Below the pieces are notes generated by a model. That model made no database searches and was not told the origin of the DNA. It was given only the letters and a program-made list of their open reading frames with translations. A program made the translations under genes and the position numbers. A DNA stretch of 64,000 nucleotides, taken from assembly GCA_938074325.1 (NCBI GenBank), contig CALJFZ010000033.1:1-64000 (forward strand). The letters are read 5' to 3'. The stretch comes from an uncultured Flavobacteriales bacterium (lineage in GTDB: Bacteria; Bacteroidota; Bacteroidia; Flavobacteriales_D; Sanyastnellaceae). Every line of letters starts with the position of its first letter. The stretch's first letter is position 1. This document shows, piece by piece, positions 1 through 9,122 of this stretch.

Positions 1-1
1 T

Positions 2-1240
2 AAGTGGGATTTGCATGCAGAATGTATTGGGGTCGTGACCGAGGGCAATCAGATTCGTTTCTACAAGGAAAAAGCCCTGGTCGCTGAGGTCCCGGCAGAC
101 ACGTTGGTGCTGGGCGGTGGTGCCCCTGTGTATGATCGAGAGTTTCGTGAACCGGCTTGGTACGCTGAGGCCCAGGCCTGGGATCCGGCGACCGTCCCCG
201 TCCCGACAATCGAAGAAGCCAAGGACATCGCAGAGCAAATGATCCAACTGCCCAATATTGCCTCGAAAAAATGGGTCTGGGAGCAGTACGACAGCATGGT
301 AGGCACCATCAATCGCAGCACCAATCGACCTTCCGACGCCGGGGTGGTCAGCGTTCGCGGCACGAAAAAAGCATTGGCATTGACCGTGGACTGCAATGCG
401 CGCTACGTGGAAATGGATCCAGAAATCGGCACAGCAATTGCCGTGGCGGAAGCGGCACGGAACATCAGTTGCTCAGGCGGCGTGCCCAGCGCCATTACCA
501 ATTGCTTGAACTTCGGGAATCCGTACAACCCTGAGGTGTACTGGCAATTCGTGAAGGCCATCGAAGGCATGGGACGCTCTTGCCGACACTTCAATACGCC
601 GGTCACGGGCGGAAACGTCAGCTTCTACAACCAATCGGCGCAGCCCGATGGTACGGCTGTTGCCGTCTTCCCAACGCCAACCATTGGCATGATCGGTGTG
701 ATTGAAGACCGTGAGCACCACATGTCATTGGATTTCAAAGAGAAAGGGGAGTTGATCTTCTTGCTGGGAGAGGTAACCAATTGCATCAACGCCTCCGAGT
801 ACCTCAGCAGCATCGCCGGTGTGGACCGTTCGCCTGCACCTCATTTCAACTTGGATGCCGAAGGCAAAGTCCAAGGGTGCGTCCGCAAGGCCATCGAACG
901 CGGCTGCATCCATGCGGCACACGACGTGGCCGATGGTGGATTGTTCGTGAGCCTGCTTGAGATGGCCATGCCGAATGGGCTTGGCTTCGATGTAGTGACC
1001 GATGATGACATCCGATTGGATGCATTCCTCTTCGGTGAAGGCCAAGGGCGAATCGTGGTCAGCTGCGATGAAAACCAGCAAGATCGTTTGTTGGATATCA
1101 TTGAGGAGTTTGACGTGCCAATCGTCTTGTTGGGTCACGTCACCAAGGGCAAGATTGTGGTGGATAACACGCATTTCGGTTTCTGCGAAGAGTGGCGAAA
1201 TACCTTCGATAATGCCTTGGAAGAGGAGTTGATGGGCTAA
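2..1240 (+). CDS. purL: Phosphoribosylformylglycinamidine synthase PurL, C-terminal part (5' end outside window)
   Basis: This is the glutamine-dependent FGAM synthase of purine biosynthesis, which converts FGAR to FGAM using ATP. The frame is open to the first base of the window, so the gene begins upstream. The visible 412 or so residues cover the second half of the short (about 740 aa) PurL type. Recognisable segments are the KWDLHAECIG strand near the start, the TNCLNFGNP motif and GGNVSFYNQ of the second AIRS-like ATP domain, and HDVADGG in its C-terminal AIRS subdomain. It ends in TAA. The next gene starts about 60 bases later with its own possible promoter, so operon membership is unclear. 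Family assignment is secure. Confidence 0.95.
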   Translation, partial: KWDLHAECIGVVTEGNQIRFYKEKALVAEVPADTLVLGGGAPVYDREFREPAWYAEAQAWDPATVPVPTIEEAKDIAEQMIQLPNIASKKWVWEQYDSMVGTINRSTNRPSDAGVVSVRGTKKALALTVDCNARYVEMDPEIGTAIAVAEAARNISCSGGVPSAITNCLNFGNPYNPEVYWQFVKAIEGMGRSCRHFNTPVTGGNVSFYNQSAQPDGTAVAVFPTPTIGMIGVIEDREHHMSLDFKEKGELIFLLGEVTNCINASEYLSSIAGVDRSPAPHFNLDAEGKVQGCVRKAIERGCIHAAHDVADGGLFVSLLEMAMPNGLGFDVVTDDDIRLDAFLFGEGQGRIVVSCDENQQDRLLDIIEEFDVPIVLLGHVTKGKIVVDNTHFGFCEEWRNTFDNALEEELMG

Positions 1241-1241
1241 C

Positions 1242-1273
1242 TTGGGGCGTGATGTGCACGCAGCATACCTTTT
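1242..1273 (+). promoter_or_regulatory. Possible Bacteroidota-type promoter for the PASTA gene
   Basis: A TTG at 1242-1244 lies 21 bases upstream of TACCTTTT at 1266-1273, which matches seven of eight positions of the Bacteroidota -7 element TAnnTTTG. The ATG of the PASTA gene follows at 1299. The match is by eye and one base short of consensus. Confidence 0.35.
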
Positions 1274-1298
1274 CCCGTCAAACCACGTTCTGTCCCCA

Positions 1299-2099
1299 AT
1301 GAAGCAGTGGTTTCGATTCATCTTCAGCCGGGCCTTCGTTCGCACCGTTTTGCGCTTGGGCATTGCTTGGCTGGTATTGGTTGGCGGACTTTGGATCTAC
1401 CTCAAAGTATATACGCAGCCAGGATCCACGCGTGTGATGCCCAGTTTGGAAGGCGTAACGTTCCAGGAGGCCTCTGAAGAATTGGCTTCATTGGGATTGA
1501 TTCCGGTGCATTTGGACAGCATTTACAACCGCAACGGCCGGCCCTACCAGGTCATTGATCAAGTCCCGCCCGCAACGTCAAAAATCAAAGCGGGCAGGAA
1601 GGTGTACTTGACCACCTACCGCAGTTCGCCGCCTTTTGAAAAGCTGGGCGTAGAGGAGGGGCAAGACCCTGGCATTGCCCGCATCATTTTGGAAAACAAG
1701 GGATTTGAAGTTGAAGAGGTGCTCGAGCCCAACGTAGCGTTGGTGGGCCGAGTGATCCGAATGGAGGATGACCGCGGCCAGACCCTCAATGCCGAAACGC
1801 GCAGACCAAAAGGGACGAAGGTGATCTTGGTGGCCGGTACGACGACGCGTGAGTTGGTCGGTGTGCCGAATTTGCGTGGCCTCACGCTGAAGGAGGCCCG
1901 TGCAGCGTTGCTCGAAGCAAAATTGAGTGTGGGGTTGGTCGAGTTTGCTGAATCGGTGGAAGACGCGAGCGATTCGGCCCGCGCCAAGGTGCTCGAACAG
2001 CACCTCGCGCCGACGTCGGAACAGGCCGTCCCGGCCGGCACAGAAATGGATTTATACCTCGGCCTGCGATGGGACCGAGGCCGTACAGAATTGGATTAA
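1299..2099 (+). CDS. PASTA domain membrane protein
   Basis: A 266-residue protein with a short basic cytoplasmic tail, one transmembrane helix at about residues 17-37 and three PASTA repeats outside (roughly 42-106, 110-178 and 186-257). Each repeat carries the typical VPxLxGxTxxEA start, for example VPNLRGLTLKEA in the third. PASTA repeats bind uncrosslinked peptidoglycan or beta-lactams in PknB kinases and PBPs, but no kinase or transpeptidase domain is present here. A role in cell-wall sensing is therefore inference. I chose the ATG at 1299, just before the basic segment and helix, over an upstream in-frame start at 1242 that would add 19 untypical residues. It is followed by the T9SS cargo gene after 3 bases. 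Confidence 0.85.
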   Translation: MKQWFRFIFSRAFVRTVLRLGIAWLVLVGGLWIYLKVYTQPGSTRVMPSLEGVTFQEASEELASLGLIPVHLDSIYNRNGRPYQVIDQVPPATSKIKAGRKVYLTTYRSSPPFEKLGVEEGQDPGIARIILENKGFEVEEVLEPNVALVGRVIRMEDDRGQTLNAETRRPKGTKVILVAGTTTRELVGVPNLRGLTLKEARAALLEAKLSVGLVEFAESVEDASDSARAKVLEQHLAPTSEQAVPAGTEMDLYLGLRWDRGRTELD

Positions 2100-2102
2100 G
2101 GC

Positions 2103-4061
2103 ATGGGTAAGATGAACGAATTGAATGGGACGAACCGGTGGGCCAATTGGGGGCTCATCGTTTGCGTGGCTTGGTGCATCGCACTTCCCATGAACCAAAC
2201 GGCGGCACAAACGCCTGTTGCTTCGGAGCAGGAACGCGATTTAGTGGTGGTGCCAATGGATGCACCTAACCCCGCGCGTCGAGCAGAAGGGGCGTCCCGA
2301 GGCGGAGCGCTTTCCTTGCCGTTTTTTGATGATTTCTCCACGCCGTCCATGCCAGGAGTTGGCTTTGAAGGGTTCGAAGCTTACCAACGCTGGGAGGAAG
2401 GATCTGCGCGCATCACGACGACTTATTCATTGAATGCCCCAACCATCGGTTGCGCCACATTGGACGGACTGGACCGAACCGGCTACCCATACAATTTCGT
2501 GGAAGTCAACACGCCGGATTGGGCCGACACCCTCACATCGCTGCCCATCGCACTCAACGGCTATTTCCCTCAATCCAACATCCATCTGATGTTTTATGTC
2601 CAAGGCGGAGGCAGAGGCAACGCGCCCGAACCCGGCCAGGACGAATTGGTACTGGAGTTCAAATCCCAAGACGACGTAACGGGCGAGGTCATTTGGACCG
2701 AGGTATGGTCCACCGACAGTGTGTCCACGGATGCATTCGAGCGGGTTTTTGTGCCCGTCGATCAGTTCCAATGGTTGGACAATGCCTTTCAATTCCGCTT
2801 CCGCAACTGGGGGGCTTTGGCCGGCAATGTAGACTTATGGCATTTGGATTACATCCTCCTGGACGACCAAATCGATCCGCTCACTTTTGAAGTGCAAAGC
2901 GAAGTGGCCATTGTTGAGCCTGTCAACACTTTTTTGCGTCAGTACACACGCATGCCATGGAACCACTTCACCCCCAATCCTGCCTTTTACATGCGGGACA
3001 GCTTGGTGATGGAACAACGGAATTTGAGCCCATCTCAGGCGGACAACATCGAAAGCGGGTTTTCCATTGCATTCAACGGCGGGGAAGCGACCTATCCAAG
3101 TCCTTTCCAAAACACCAACGTCCTGCCCGAGGCTCCGTTCACTACGCCCATCTACCTGGGCAACAATCCCCAAGGCGAGGACTTCGTTTTCGATACGGGC
3201 GTAAGCGATACAACCGCTACGTTTGATGTCGCGGTCTGGCAAAGCTCAATTGGGCTTTTGCACACGGAAAAAGTCGGAGTTCCGGACAACGACAGCATCA
3301 CGTTTCAGCAGGTGTTCGATATCGACTTTGCCTACGACGACGGCACTGCGGAAAAGGCGTATGCCTTAACAGCTGCGGGAGGCAAACTGGCGATGCGGTA
3401 TGCACTTGAGGTTCCGGATACGTTGTTGGGGCTCGCCATTCATTTTACGCCGTATTACAACAACGCTGACGACGAGACGTTTTTGCTGCGTGCATGGGCA
3501 GACAGCTCGGGCTTGCCCGGTGAGGAGTTGGGAGAGAATTACCAATTCCACACCCCGGAATACTTCACCGATGGCTTCGACATCTTCGCCTACTATCCTT
3601 ACGATGATCCCATCGCGGTGGAAGGCACCATCCACGTCGGCTTGGTGCAAGGCAGTGAGGTGATGTTGAACTTTGGATTGGATAAAAACACCAACGCCAA
3701 TGCGGGCCAGCTCCACTATCAGTTGGGCTTGGGCGGCGCTTGGCTCAACTCAGATATCCAAGGAACGGTGATGATCCGTCCCGTTTTGCGGGCAGGAATG
3801 GCCGACAGTTGGGTGGCTGTAAATGAAGGGCAGGAACCGGGTGCTTTCCAGGTTTTCCCGAATCCCGTAACGCAAGGTGAATTGAACATTCAGGTGGTTT
3901 CTGCAGCGAATTGGACCTTGTACGATGCTACAGGACGGGTGGCGCAGCAAGGCGCTTGGACGCAGCCAGGCTTGCATACCATTAACTTGACCTCCGCACC
4001 ACGAGGGACGTACATCCTTGCGGATGAAATGGGCCGCCGTGCGCGCATCTTAGTTCAGTGA
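2103..4061 (+). CDS. Secreted protein with T9SS type A sorting domain
   Basis: A 652-residue secreted protein. An N-terminal hydrophobic signal peptide ends near residue 36 (TAAQ). The C-terminal 70 or so residues form a type A T9SS sorting domain beginning FQVFPNPV, with LYDATGR and a RGTYIL strand, so it is exported through the outer membrane by the T9SS encoded at 8-14 kb. The body has no motif I can name. It is rich in aromatic and acidic residues and contains FDDFST and DDGTAEKAY-like segments seen in Bacteroidota surface proteins of unknown function. A second ATG nine bases downstream (2112) is an equally good start. Its stop overlaps the ATG of the next gene by one base. Confidence 0.85.
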   Translation: MGKMNELNGTNRWANWGLIVCVAWCIALPMNQTAAQTPVASEQERDLVVVPMDAPNPARRAEGASRGGALSLPFFDDFSTPSMPGVGFEGFEAYQRWEEGSARITTTYSLNAPTIGCATLDGLDRTGYPYNFVEVNTPDWADTLTSLPIALNGYFPQSNIHLMFYVQGGGRGNAPEPGQDELVLEFKSQDDVTGEVIWTEVWSTDSVSTDAFERVFVPVDQFQWLDNAFQFRFRNWGALAGNVDLWHLDYILLDDQIDPLTFEVQSEVAIVEPVNTFLRQYTRMPWNHFTPNPAFYMRDSLVMEQRNLSPSQADNIESGFSIAFNGGEATYPSPFQNTNVLPEAPFTTPIYLGNNPQGEDFVFDTGVSDTTATFDVAVWQSSIGLLHTEKVGVPDNDSITFQQVFDIDFAYDDGTAEKAYALTAAGGKLAMRYALEVPDTLLGLAIHFTPYYNNADDETFLLRAWADSSGLPGEELGENYQFHTPEYFTDGFDIFAYYPYDDPIAVEGTIHVGLVQGSEVMLNFGLDKNTNANAGQLHYQLGLGGAWLNSDIQGTVMIRPVLRAGMADSWVAVNEGQEPGAFQVFPNPVTQGELNIQVVSAANWTLYDATGRVAQQGAWTQPGLHTINLTSAPRGTYILADEMGRRARILVQ

Positions 4062-5170
4062 TGAGCAGCGAAGAATGGGACTTGCCGCAGGGTGCCGAGG
4101 GCGCCGGGGGCGCTGAAGAGGTCGACGGCACGGAAGAACTTTTCGAGCACCACAGGCTCGTGGCGGATGCAGGGCAACAGCCCTTGCGCGTCGACAAGTT
4201 TGTGACCAATCTGATTTCGAAGATGTCCCGTTCACGGTTGCAGGCTTCTGCCAAAGCGGGCTATGTGCGCGTGAATGGGGTCGAGGTCAAGCCCAATTTC
4301 AAAGTCAAGTCCGGAGATGTGGTAACCATTGAATACCCAAATCCGGTTCGCACGTTTGAACTGGTTCCGGAGGCGATGGCCTTGGACATCTTGTTTGAAG
4401 ACGATCACGTCTTGGTATTGAACAAACCTGCGGGACTGGTCGTGCATCCGGGTAACGGCAACTACACAGGAACTTTGGTGCATGGGGTGGCGCACCACTT
4501 GCTTAAACAGAAATTGGAACTTCCACCGGACACTTCATCCCCGGATTTTGCGAGTGAAGAGACGGCCATACCGCGTCCGGGCTTGGTGCATCGATTGGAC
4601 AAGGACACGACAGGTGTCATGGTCTTGGGTAAAACGGAAGAGGCCATGACGGCCTTGAGCATGCAGTTTTTTGAGCGCACGGTTGAGCGCCGATACCTGG
4701 CACTGGTGTGGGGCGACGTGGAATCCGATGGGACAATTGAAGGACACATTGGAAGGAACCGCCGCAACCGGAAGATTCAAGCTGTATTCCCGGACGGGGA
4801 GGAGGGTAAACATGCCGTGACGCACTTCACAGTGCTCGAGCGTCTGGGTCCGGTTACGCTGGTGGAGTGCAAATTGGAGACGGGGCGTACGCACCAAATT
4901 CGCGTTCACATGGAACACATAGGTCATCCGTTGTTCGGCGACGTATCCTACGGGGGAAACCGCGCAGTAAAAGGGGTGCGTGGTGGAAAGTACCAGGCGT
5001 TTTTGAACAACTGTTTCGAACTGCTGCCGCGTCAGGCCTTGCACGCCCGTAGCCTGGGATTCACCCACCCTGAGACGGGTGAATGGCATGAATTCGATAC
5101 GCCGCTGCCTAGCGACATTCAGGAAGTAATCGAAAAGTGGAAAGCCTACCTCGGTGGGCTGTCTGCGTAA
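4061..5170 (+). CDS. rluD: RluA-family 23S rRNA pseudouridine synthase (RluD-like)
   Basis: A 369-residue enzyme that isomerises uridine to pseudouridine in structured RNA, most likely 23S rRNA helix 69 if it is a true RluD. An S4 RNA-binding domain lies at about residues 45-100 (LRVDKFVTNLI, GYVRVNGVEV). The catalytic domain follows, with the HRLDKDTTG motif supplying the catalytic aspartate and GRTHQIRVH downstream. The N-terminal 40 residues are acidic and Gly/Glu-rich, longer than in the E. coli enzyme. The ATG overlaps the previous TGA (TGATG), and a GTG sits one codon upstream. Specificity between RluD and other RluA members cannot be settled from sequence alone. Confidence 0.9.
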   Translation: MSSEEWDLPQGAEGAGGAEEVDGTEELFEHHRLVADAGQQPLRVDKFVTNLISKMSRSRLQASAKAGYVRVNGVEVKPNFKVKSGDVVTIEYPNPVRTFELVPEAMALDILFEDDHVLVLNKPAGLVVHPGNGNYTGTLVHGVAHHLLKQKLELPPDTSSPDFASEETAIPRPGLVHRLDKDTTGVMVLGKTEEAMTALSMQFFERTVERRYLALVWGDVESDGTIEGHIGRNRRNRKIQAVFPDGEEGKHAVTHFTVLERLGPVTLVECKLETGRTHQIRVHMEHIGHPLFGDVSYGGNRAVKGVRGGKYQAFLNNCFELLPRQALHARSLGFTHPETGEWHEFDTPLPSDIQEVIEKWKAYLGGLSA

Positions 5171-6112
5171 TCAGCGTCGGCGCGAAATGTGGTCGAGCGC
5201 GCGTTCAAACGACGAGCGTGTGTCGATGGTACGTGCCAGTGTGACTTGCACTGTACCATAACTGTCGTTGGTCTCCGGATTGCCCCTGTAGGTGCCTCCA
5301 TCGCTGTATTGGTGATTCACCACGGTCCCTGAAGACGGGTCTCCTATGGCGGCGATCACAGCATCATTTGATTGGGAGCTAATCGCTTCTGCCAATGGTG
5401 AGAGGAAGTCCGGATTGCCGTACATGCCTGATATGTCGTCGAGGTAATCCGTGAAGGTTGAACGCCAAGAACCCTCGAAGCCCAATACCCAGCCGTAACC
5501 CAACCCGAATTCAATGCCCAATCCCATCGGAATCGCCGCGATCAAGGAAGCGTATTCTTCGACTTGGTTTTCGGTGCGAAGTGGCCGCAAATCATACCAA
5601 CGGTCTTCCCACTCGTTGTTCGGGTCGTGGGTGATCTGTGCCTGGGGGTTGTGCAGCACACCGTAAGCTCCAGTGAATACGTAACCTTTGACAAATAACT
5701 TACCTGGCTTCGCAAAGTTGCGGTTGGTGCTTCGGTCTGCTATGTTGAAGACTGTAAAATCCGTACGGAAGCCGAATTCCACCATGCGGTTGCGGAAATT
5801 GAGGTTTCGCGCTTGACGGGCAGGGTCCTCAGCATTCTTATCGGATTGACGTATGTGAACGTAGTTGACTTCTCCTGAAATGCGCACGCGGTCGTTTGCT
5901 GCATAGCGCAGAAAACCCCCGAAGGTGGGTGAAGTCGTGATGATATCCGCATCCAACAGGGATGCACGCGGATCGAACTTTCCACCAATTTCTCCTAGGT
6001 AATTTGAGCCACCCAATACGAAACCAGCAGACAAAGGGGTATGTTGAGCGGCGGCGGTACCGGCGAACAACACCATCAAAACGACAGGGATTAATTGCTT
6101 CACAAACTGCAT
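5171..6112 (-). CDS. DUF6089-like outer-membrane beta-barrel protein
   Basis: A 313-residue protein with a Sec signal peptide ending at TAAAQ near residue 21. An amphipathic beta-rich body follows, typical of small Bacteroidota outer-membrane barrels (GGSNYLGEIGG near the N terminus). I assign it to the DUF6089 group from this start and its overall pattern; function is unknown. The start at the second in-frame ATG places the signal peptide at the N terminus, while the upstream ATG would add nine residues. Its stop codon directly abuts the stop of the rluD-like gene, so the two genes converge without a spacer and no hairpin is visible there. Confidence 0.75.
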   Translation of the reverse strand: MQFVKQLIPVVLMVLFAGTAAAQHTPLSAGFVLGGSNYLGEIGGKFDPRASLLDADIITTSPTFGGFLRYAANDRVRISGEVNYVHIRQSDKNAEDPARQARNLNFRNRMVEFGFRTDFTVFNIADRSTNRNFAKPGKLFVKGYVFTGAYGVLHNPQAQITHDPNNEWEDRWYDLRPLRTENQVEEYASLIAAIPMGLGIEFGLGYGWVLGFEGSWRSTFTDYLDDISGMYGNPDFLSPLAEAISSQSNDAVIAAIGDPSSGTVVNHQYSDGGTYRGNPETNDSYGTVQVTLARTIDTRSSFERALDHISRRR

Positions 6113-6215
6113 ACGACGAAAATCTAACACAGGTTGCAAACCCGGAAGCGATAAAAGACAGTGAACAGTCTACTTTTAAACAGAGGTTTTCAACAATTTC
6201 GAACGCTTCCGCCCT

Positions 6216-8168
6216 TCAGTTGTTGATAGATTCAAGGCGTTCGCTCGCTTCTGTCCACTTCTCAAAAGCGTCGTTCAGTTCTTGTTGGACGGCCTCGTAT
6301 TGGTAGGCCATTTCTGTCAATTTCTGGCGATCGTTCGGATCCATTGAAGCCATGGTCGCGTCCATCTCCTTGAGTTGCTGCTCTTTTTCTTGAACGCGAG
6401 ATTCGTATTTCTTGACTTGGTTCTTCAGCTTTCGCTCATCGCGTTCGCGTTGTTTCCGTTCCTGATAGGACTCCTTGTGTTGTGAAGGAGTCTCCTTGGG
6501 TTTGGAGGCGGTGTTTTTAGCGACGGTTTCCCCTTTCTTGGACTCGTATGCTCGGATGCTTGTGGCGTGCTTTTCATGCAAGAACTGCTTGATGTCGCCA
6601 ATGTATTGCTTCAGTCCTTTCGGTGTAACCTCGTAGACCAACTCGGTGAGGCCAGAAAGGAAATCGCGGTCGTGCGATACGACGATGAGCGTGCCGTCAA
6701 AATCTTTCAGTGCGCCCTTCAAAACTTCTTTTGCCTTGATATCGAGGTGGTTTGTGGGTTCGTCGAGGATGAGCAGATTGTAGGGGTGGAGGAGGAGCTT
6801 ACACAAGGCGAGTCGGGCTTTCTCACCGCCGGAAAGCACCTTGACTTTTTTGTCGACGTCTTCTCCAGAGAAGAGGAAGGATCCGAGGATGGCACGAAGC
6901 CGTTTGCGGATTTCTCCAACCGCAACTTCATCGAGGGTTTCGAATACGGTCAGGTTGCCGTTGAGCTCTTCCGCTTGGTTTTGGGCGTAGTAACCGATAT
7001 CTACGTTGTGGCCGATGGTCAATTCACCGCCGCTGTTCTCCAACCCCATGAAGATGCGCGTGAGGGTCGTCTTGCCGGCTCCGTTTTTTCCTACCAAGGC
7101 AACCTTCTGCTGTCGTGGGAGAATGAAGTCCAATTCCTTGAACACGTGGAGATCACCGAAGGACTTGCTCAGTTCCTTGGCTTCGATGCTCACCTTGCCC
7201 GAGCGCGGAGCAGGGGGGAAGCGAAACCGTATTTCTGCCTTGTCGGCTTGGTCCACTTCAATCCGTTCCAGTTTATCCAGTTTTTTAATCAAGGATTGAG
7301 CGAAAGCGGCCTTATTCTTCTTAGCCCGAAACTTATTGATTAGCACCTCGGTGTCTTCGATGTACTTCTGCTGGTTTTTGTAGGCTTGTTCTTGGCGTGT
7401 GCGCTCGTCCTCTCGCCAGAATTGGTATTTGGTGTAACTGGCTTTGTGGTCGAATAATTTGATGGGTGTGACCTCAATGGTACGGGTGGTCAGGTTGTCC
7501 AAAAACGCGCGGTCGTGGCTGATCAGCAAGATGGCGCTCGAGCTCTGCAGCAGAAATTGCTCGAGCCATTCGATGCTCTCGAGGTCCAAGTGGTTTGTGG
7601 GCTCGTCGAGCAGCAACAAATCCGGACTGCGAAGCAGAAGCTTGGCCAATTCCACGCGCATCTTCCACCCCCCTGAGAACTCGCTCATGGTGCGCTCCAT
7701 GTCACTGGCTAAAAAGCCGAGCCCTTGCAGGATTCGTTGGACTTGTTCTTCCTGTGACGCACCGCCTAGCAAGTCAATTCGTTCGTTGGCCGCGGTCAGT
7801 TCTTCAATGATGCGGCTGTATTCGAGGCTCTCGTAGTCTGTTCGGCTGGTCAACTCTTGACTCAGTGCTTCTACCCGCTCTTCCAGTTGCTGCGTTTCCG
7901 CAAAAGCACTCATCGCTTCTTCCAGGATGGTCGCAGACTCGTTGTGCTCCATTTCCTGTGGGAGGTATCCGACTTGCGCCTCCTTCGGGAGGCCCACTGA
8001 TCCTTCGGAGGGCGTTTGCACACCCGCAATGATTTTTAGCAAAGTGGACTTCCCGGCACCATTGCGTCCTACCAGTCCTACCCGTTCACGCTGACCGATG
8101 AATAAGTCGATGTGCTCGAACAGCGTTCGCTGCCCGAAATGCACGGAAATATTCGAAAGGCTCAACAT
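6216..8168 (-). CDS. ABC-F family ATP-binding protein
   Basis: A 650-residue soluble protein with two ABC ATPase domains and no membrane segment. Walker A motifs are GRNGAGKST near residue 35 and GKNGAGKTT in the second half. Signature motifs are SGGWKMR and SGGEKAR, and two LLLDEPTNHLD / LILDEPTNHLD Walker B regions are present. A basic linker (FRAKKNKAAFAQS) joins the domains. The C terminus is a charged coiled coil of about 100 residues, as in Uup/YheS-like members. ABC-F proteins act on ribosomes, as translation factors or in antibiotic protection. Nothing here points to resistance, so a housekeeping role is more likely. The start is set at the ATG leading directly into the ABC domain, 16 codons inside a longer frame. 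Confidence 0.92.
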   Translation of the reverse strand: MLSLSNISVHFGQRTLFEHIDLFIGQRERVGLVGRNGAGKSTLLKIIAGVQTPSEGSVGLPKEAQVGYLPQEMEHNESATILEEAMSAFAETQQLEERVEALSQELTSRTDYESLEYSRIIEELTAANERIDLLGGASQEEQVQRILQGLGFLASDMERTMSEFSGGWKMRVELAKLLLRSPDLLLLDEPTNHLDLESIEWLEQFLLQSSSAILLISHDRAFLDNLTTRTIEVTPIKLFDHKASYTKYQFWREDERTRQEQAYKNQQKYIEDTEVLINKFRAKKNKAAFAQSLIKKLDKLERIEVDQADKAEIRFRFPPAPRSGKVSIEAKELSKSFGDLHVFKELDFILPRQQKVALVGKNGAGKTTLTRIFMGLENSGGELTIGHNVDIGYYAQNQAEELNGNLTVFETLDEVAVGEIRKRLRAILGSFLFSGEDVDKKVKVLSGGEKARLALCKLLLHPYNLLILDEPTNHLDIKAKEVLKGALKDFDGTLIVVSHDRDFLSGLTELVYEVTPKGLKQYIGDIKQFLHEKHATSIRAYESKKGETVAKNTASKPKETPSQHKESYQERKQRERDERKLKNQVKKYESRVQEKEQQLKEMDATMASMDPNDRQKLTEMAYQYEAVQQELNDAFEKWTEASERLESINN

Positions 8169-8199
8169 GGGGCGGCAAAGGTCGGTTACAACGGAGCAT

Positions 8200-8227
8200 A
8201 AAAAAAGCCGGTCCAACAGAACCGGCC
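8200..8227 (-). terminator. Rho-independent terminator after gldN
   Basis: A GCCGGT/ACCGGC stem (8207-8212 with 8221-8226) and an 8-base loop, followed on the minus strand by a run of seven T (8206-8200). It sits 22 bases after the gldN stop and closes the porP-gldKLMN transcription unit, just before the ABC-F start at 8168. Confidence 0.85.
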
Positions 8228-8248
8228 TTTCTTATGCTTTCGGATTTC

Positions 8249-9109
8249 TCAATAGTGCCAGAGGTCGTGCTCAAGAAGGAAGAGCTCCTCCTTGATCCGC
8301 TCAGATTCCGCAAGGGCATCGAGTCCACGGGCGTACGCTGAGATTGGACGATCATAAACATTCGATTCCTTGATGATGAAGCTGCTGAAGAACCGCTTCT
8401 GGAACAAGTCTTCGTACGTCCGTCGTTGGGCGTCGTTCATGGGATTGAACGCATCCGCATTTGCCAATACGTAACGGCACTCGGGGTAGTACAACCAGAA
8501 CAACGTCTTGAATCCTTTTGAGATTCCGTCTTCATCGATTTCTTCGATGCGGGGCGCAATGCCGATGATGCGTACGTAACGTTCTCCGCGCTGGCGATCC
8601 CAAATCCAATCTTCCTTGATGAGGTAACGCGTGATTTTGGAAGATTCCAAAGTCACAGTCCCGATGCTGTCAGGAAGGCGTTCGTTGGTAGTCAAGTCGT
8701 ACTTCTCGAAACGCACGGTTGGATTGAGCAAGCTGTCCACCTGATTAGGCGAAAGGGGATAACGAAACTCGTCATCGTCACCAGCGGGTCCAGTGCCGTA
8801 AGCAACCAGTGATCCTTCTACCAGAAGCGCCGTACGCAACACGTCGAACAAGTTCTTTCGGTCCGCGATGGGCTTGATAGGATAGTAGTAGGGGTGGTTG
8901 ATTTTCTCCCGCAAGTCCATCTCCTGCCAGATGCGCTGTGTGTACATCACATCTGCCTCACGCAGGTGTGGGTAAGGGACAACGCGCTTGGTAATGTTGG
9001 ACTCTTTGACGTAAGCACCATCCAAGACGTTGGAGACTTGGGCGGATGCTGGCAACGCCATCGCGAGGCTCACCAAACAGAATACAAGGGGTGTTATGAA
9101 CTTACTCAT
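8249..9109 (-). CDS. gldN: Gliding motility / T9SS protein GldN (PorN)
   Basis: A 286-residue periplasmic component of the type IX secretion system. In characterised Bacteroidota, GldN/PorN forms a large ring with the lipoprotein GldK/PorK under the outer membrane. A signal peptide ends at PASAQ near residue 24. The body contains the family's tryptophan- and tyrosine-rich pattern (RIWQEMDLREKINHP, YYPIKPI, FWLYYPECRYV). It is the last gene of the porP-gldK-gldL-gldM-gldN block, 13 bases after gldM and followed by a terminator. The order matches the conserved operon, and length is normal. Confidence 0.93.
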   Translation of the reverse strand: MSKFITPLVFCLVSLAMALPASAQVSNVLDGAYVKESNITKRVVPYPHLREADVMYTQRIWQEMDLREKINHPYYYPIKPIADRKNLFDVLRTALLVEGSLVAYGTGPAGDDDEFRYPLSPNQVDSLLNPTVRFEKYDLTTNERLPDSIGTVTLESSKITRYLIKEDWIWDRQRGERYVRIIGIAPRIEEIDEDGISKGFKTLFWLYYPECRYVLANADAFNPMNDAQRRTYEDLFQKRFFSSFIIKESNVYDRPISAYARGLDALAESERIKEELFLLEHDLWHY

Positions 9110-9122
9110 GGGGTTGAGATTG